A DNA stretch of 64,000 nucleotides from a virus, in the IMG/VR virus record IMGVR_UViG_3300035670_000089, positions 1 to 64,000 of that record. The stretch is one strand, 5' to 3'. Shown here one piece after another: positions 61,807 to 64,000 of the stretch; position 1 is the first letter of the stretch, and each line of letters starts with the position of its first letter. The notes under the pieces are model-generated. The model searched no databases. It worked only from the letters and a program-made list of their open reading frames with translations, and was not told the origin of the DNA. Both the position numbers and the translations under genes were made by a program.

Positions 61807-62520
61807 CTAACCCACAATAGAAGAGTCATTACCGATACCGATATCCACGGCGCTAGGATCATAAGGGTTAGATAATACGGAGTCGTTAGCTGATCCCCAA
61901 AGAGGATCATTCCCTCCAAAAGGATCATCCGCGGGTGTAACCACATCGCCCCATAGTGGATCATTCTCTCCTCCATCTCCCCAGAGAGGTTCTTCCCCAG
62001 GCTCGAAGTTAGGTAAAGTATCTGTTCCGCCAGAACCGTCAGTAGTATCCTGACCGTCCCCGTCTCCATCATCCCCTCCGTTGTCGTTTAAACTCTTCGT
62101 TAAAGCCGCCACCCATCTCTCTAATACAGGAATCTCAGACTCGACATGTACATCCCTAACCTGGGATAAAAACCCGTTGACCCGACCGGTCTGTTCTTCA
62201 CGCGCACCATCAACCCGAGCTTTATTAAAATTACTGTCGTACTCAGAGTCCTTCAATATATGCCTACTTAACCCCGCCGCCGCCCATCTATCAGCTTCAG
62301 AGCCTCTTGGGACTCTGCTATAATTGAGTACGTTAATATTAAAATAATCCTCAACAAGATTATTAGAAAGTTGTTTAACCTGAGCTTGAGGGTCAGCGGG
62401 AGGAGTACCTGTCTCAGTAACTTGAGAGTTAGAATGATTAGACAAAGCCTGCAATTCCTCTCGAGAAATTGTAGACTTATCGATGTTGTCCGTAGTAGCG
62501 ACATAGGCAGAATAAGTCAA
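61807..62520 (-). CDS. Acidic structural protein with PLWG repeats
   Basis: This 237-residue protein has a helical N-terminal half (RWAAAGLSRHILKDSEYDSN; SEIPVLERWVAALTKSLND) and a disordered, Gly/Asp-rich C-terminal third containing EEPLWGDGG, NDPLWGDVV and NDPLWGSAN. Near-identical PLW(G) motifs occur in the C-terminal tail of the giant protein, which suggests that both bind the same partner. I chose TTG at 62520 as start because GGAGG lies eight bases upstream and it overlaps the previous stop (TTGA). Confidence 0.65.
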   Translation of the reverse strand: MTYSAYVATTDNIDKSTISREELQALSNHSNSQVTETGTPPADPQAQVKQLSNNLVEDYFNINVLNYSRVPRGSEADRWAAAGLSRHILKDSEYDSNFNKARVDGAREEQTGRVNGFLSQVRDVHVESEIPVLERWVAALTKSLNDNGGDDGDGDGQDTTDGSGGTDTLPNFEPGEEPLWGDGGENDPLWGDVVTPADDPFGGNDPLWGSANDSVLSNPYDPSAVDIGIGNDSSIVG

Positions 62521-63935
62521 GGTAATACCTCCAAAAGCTTAACTCCGGTGTTATTCGTCTCATAGAAGATTTCCGCAGGTTCCCCATCTTTACCCGCTGT
62601 CCGCACCACCCGGTCTCGTAAGATACTCCCCCCAGTAAAGCGAGTAACATCAAAGACAATACTATCCCCTATATAACTCCGCGCTTTCAAAACAATACTC
62701 TCACTACCCACCGTTGAGATGTTAGACAACGCTTGATACCGTAAATCACCTATCCTCGGTATCATATCCACCTTAATATCCCCAATACTCCCAAACTCTC
62801 CATTTATCACTTCTCCTAATCTCCCTGACTCTGTTTTCCCTATTACCTCACTCCCCGAACTCTCTAACCAGGGCAACAATAACCTCAACATATTATTCGC
62901 ATTCTCTTCAGCGCTGTATACATAATTCGCTATTTGTAGAGCTTTAAAGCCGTCGTAGGATAAGGCCAGGGCTTTAGCGACGTTATACTTCAACTCCGCG
63001 TATTGGGAATACTCTTTAAGAAATATCTGTAAATCTGTAAAGAGAATATTTGGAGGTAAGGTATTCAAGACCTGAGCTGCCTTTACCAAACCTTCTATAA
63101 CTAAAGCCTGGAATAACATCCTCACTCCCAACGGTTTAGCTATAGAGAGAACCCCCTTAGCCGCTTTACGAAGTGTTTCGATTCTTACTTGGTCATCTCC
63201 AAAAGCCGCGATTAATATAGTAAGAAGTTCCTCCGGATAATTACCAAATAACACCCGCAAGGAAAGAGAAGAGGCATCCTGTAGTTCAACCCCATTTCGT
63301 CTTGCGTACAGTTTAGCTGCATACCTAGAGTCTTCCGGGTCAGTAACGGACAATAAATCTCGAAAGGCGTTTAACGCCGAGTTATCAAATGAACTGTCTA
63401 GCCTCAATATATTCTTAATCCCTTGCAGTCTAGTTTGGGGACTATCCGCCGTGCGATAACCTTGAAAGTTCCAAAAGACTTCTACAAGTCGAGAGAACAT
63501 CTCTACCGGGTGCCCCTTCAGATTACTGTATAAGAAGTTAAAGGCAAAGGTTCCGAGGTGCCCGGCGTAGGTGAAATCTACATTGTCGGTATAGTCCTTC
63601 ATCAAGTAAGGCCAATACTTCTTCATCTCTAACTCCGATAACGCCTTGTCAACATGCGGCGTCAATTCGGATTGAGATGTATCTGTATACATAACACTCT
63701 GTAATGAGTGGTAAATGACTTGAGTTACAAGATAATCCCTGTAGTGAAGAACGGTCTTCGTTCTAGCTTTAGAGTAAGAATCAGAGTACTCCTTCATCAG
63801 AGTCATCAGATTAGTCTGCCCTGCCAGGATGTGAAATATATACTGGCGGTACGTTAAAAACTCCCTATGGTTTGTCCAACCATACTTAAGGAACCAAGGA
63901 GGGATAGGTAAGTGGGATAACAGTTTAGTCTGCAT
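62517..63935 (-). CDS. Putative virion protein of unknown function
   Basis: This 472-residue protein is mostly helical for ~380 residues (YSDSYSKARTKTVLHYRDYL; LFQALVIEGLVKAAQVLNTL) and ends in a small beta-rich segment (SESIVLKARSYIGDSIVFDV). No motif is recognised. It overlaps the stop of the upstream gene by 11 bases and is coupled to the PLWG protein downstream, so it belongs to the structural operon. Confidence 0.6.
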   Translation of the reverse strand: MQTKLLSHLPIPPWFLKYGWTNHREFLTYRQYIFHILAGQTNLMTLMKEYSDSYSKARTKTVLHYRDYLVTQVIYHSLQSVMYTDTSQSELTPHVDKALSELEMKKYWPYLMKDYTDNVDFTYAGHLGTFAFNFLYSNLKGHPVEMFSRLVEVFWNFQGYRTADSPQTRLQGIKNILRLDSSFDNSALNAFRDLLSVTDPEDSRYAAKLYARRNGVELQDASSLSLRVLFGNYPEELLTILIAAFGDDQVRIETLRKAAKGVLSIAKPLGVRMLFQALVIEGLVKAAQVLNTLPPNILFTDLQIFLKEYSQYAELKYNVAKALALSYDGFKALQIANYVYSAEENANNMLRLLLPWLESSGSEVIGKTESGRLGEVINGEFGSIGDIKVDMIPRIGDLRYQALSNISTVGSESIVLKARSYIGDSIVFDVTRFTGGSILRDRVVRTAGKDGEPAEIFYETNNTGVKLLEVLP

Positions 63936-64000
63936 TGGTCTTTATGTATTTTTGAGTAAAGTGAGGGTCAGCGCCCAAGGGGTAATCATCAAAAGCAATA
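63925..64000 (-). CDS. 3' end of an upstream structural gene (partial)
   Basis: The minus-strand frame entering at the right edge reads ...IAFDDYPLGADPHFTQKYIK TNAD and stops at 63925-63927. The ATG of the next gene lies inside its last codons, the same tight overlap seen between other genes of this operon, which supports it being real. Too short to identify. Confidence 0.6.
   Translation of the reverse strand, partial: IAFDDYPLGADPHFTQKYIKTNAD

Noticed and set aside
1-64000. Cyanobacterial HIP1 palindromes (GCGATCGC) as a host marker
   Set aside because: I did not see any on reading through, so they give no support for a cyanobacterial host; the host is left open.

Overview
The window is part of a large tailed-phage genome (or prophage) of the contractile-tail type. 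The evidence is a terminase large subunit, a baseplate J-like protein with a small baseplate-wedge-like neighbour, other tail genes, phage nucleotide-metabolism genes and a giant virion protein carrying cell-wall hydrolase domains. Whether it is temperate is not proven; a large serine recombinase with a nearby 48-bp imperfect inverted repeat makes integration plausible. The host cannot be read from the sequence. Many genes lack a clear Shine-Dalgarno sequence, and the PIN-PhoH, thyX and intein-bearing nrdA genes would fit a cyanobacterial host, but that is inference.

Layout. 1-2.7 kb: a KilA-N gene cut by the window edge, a G/T-rich repeat tract, tRNA-Arg(UCU), a MazG-like pyrophosphatase and an rIIB-like gene. 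2.8-4.9 kb: an rIIA-like GHKL ATPase. 4.9-8.7 kb: four genes that look like a complete ubiquitin-like conjugation set (small beta-grasp protein, E2-like protein, JAMM isopeptidase, ThiF/E1-like protein), most similar in motifs to the PRTRC plasmid systems. 8.8-11.4 kb: small unknown genes, a GIY-YIG/T5orf172-like gene, a dNMP-kinase-like gene and thyX. 11.3-12.9 kb: a serine recombinase on the minus strand. 13-16.3 kb: two converging sets of fibre or appendage genes. 16.6-22.4 kb: replication and recombination (primase, RuvC-like, RecB/Cas4-like nuclease, HU-like, HTH protein). 22.5-28.7 kb: nrdB, nrdA interrupted by a LAGLIDADG intein, and PIN-PhoH. 28.6-29.9 kb: small membrane proteins and a possibly exported thermonuclease. 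29.9-64 kb: a minus-strand virion operon, transcribed right to left, through baseplate genes, terL (with an HNH intein at its nuclease site), and a single 21-kb gene for a 6,999-residue protein.

How it works together. The plus-strand genes redirect nucleotide metabolism (MazG, dNMP kinase, ThyX, NrdAB) and copy DNA (primase, RuvC-like, RecB-like). The minus-strand block packages DNA and builds the tail. The giant protein combines a phospholipase D-like domain, glycine-rich hydrophobic segments, two zincin-like domains, a lysozyme-like domain, an M23 peptidase, a double-psi beta-barrel and two L,D-transpeptidase-like domains, so it is probably a tape-measure or injected wall-remodelling protein. 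The most novel element is the ubiquitin-like module, whose target is unknown.
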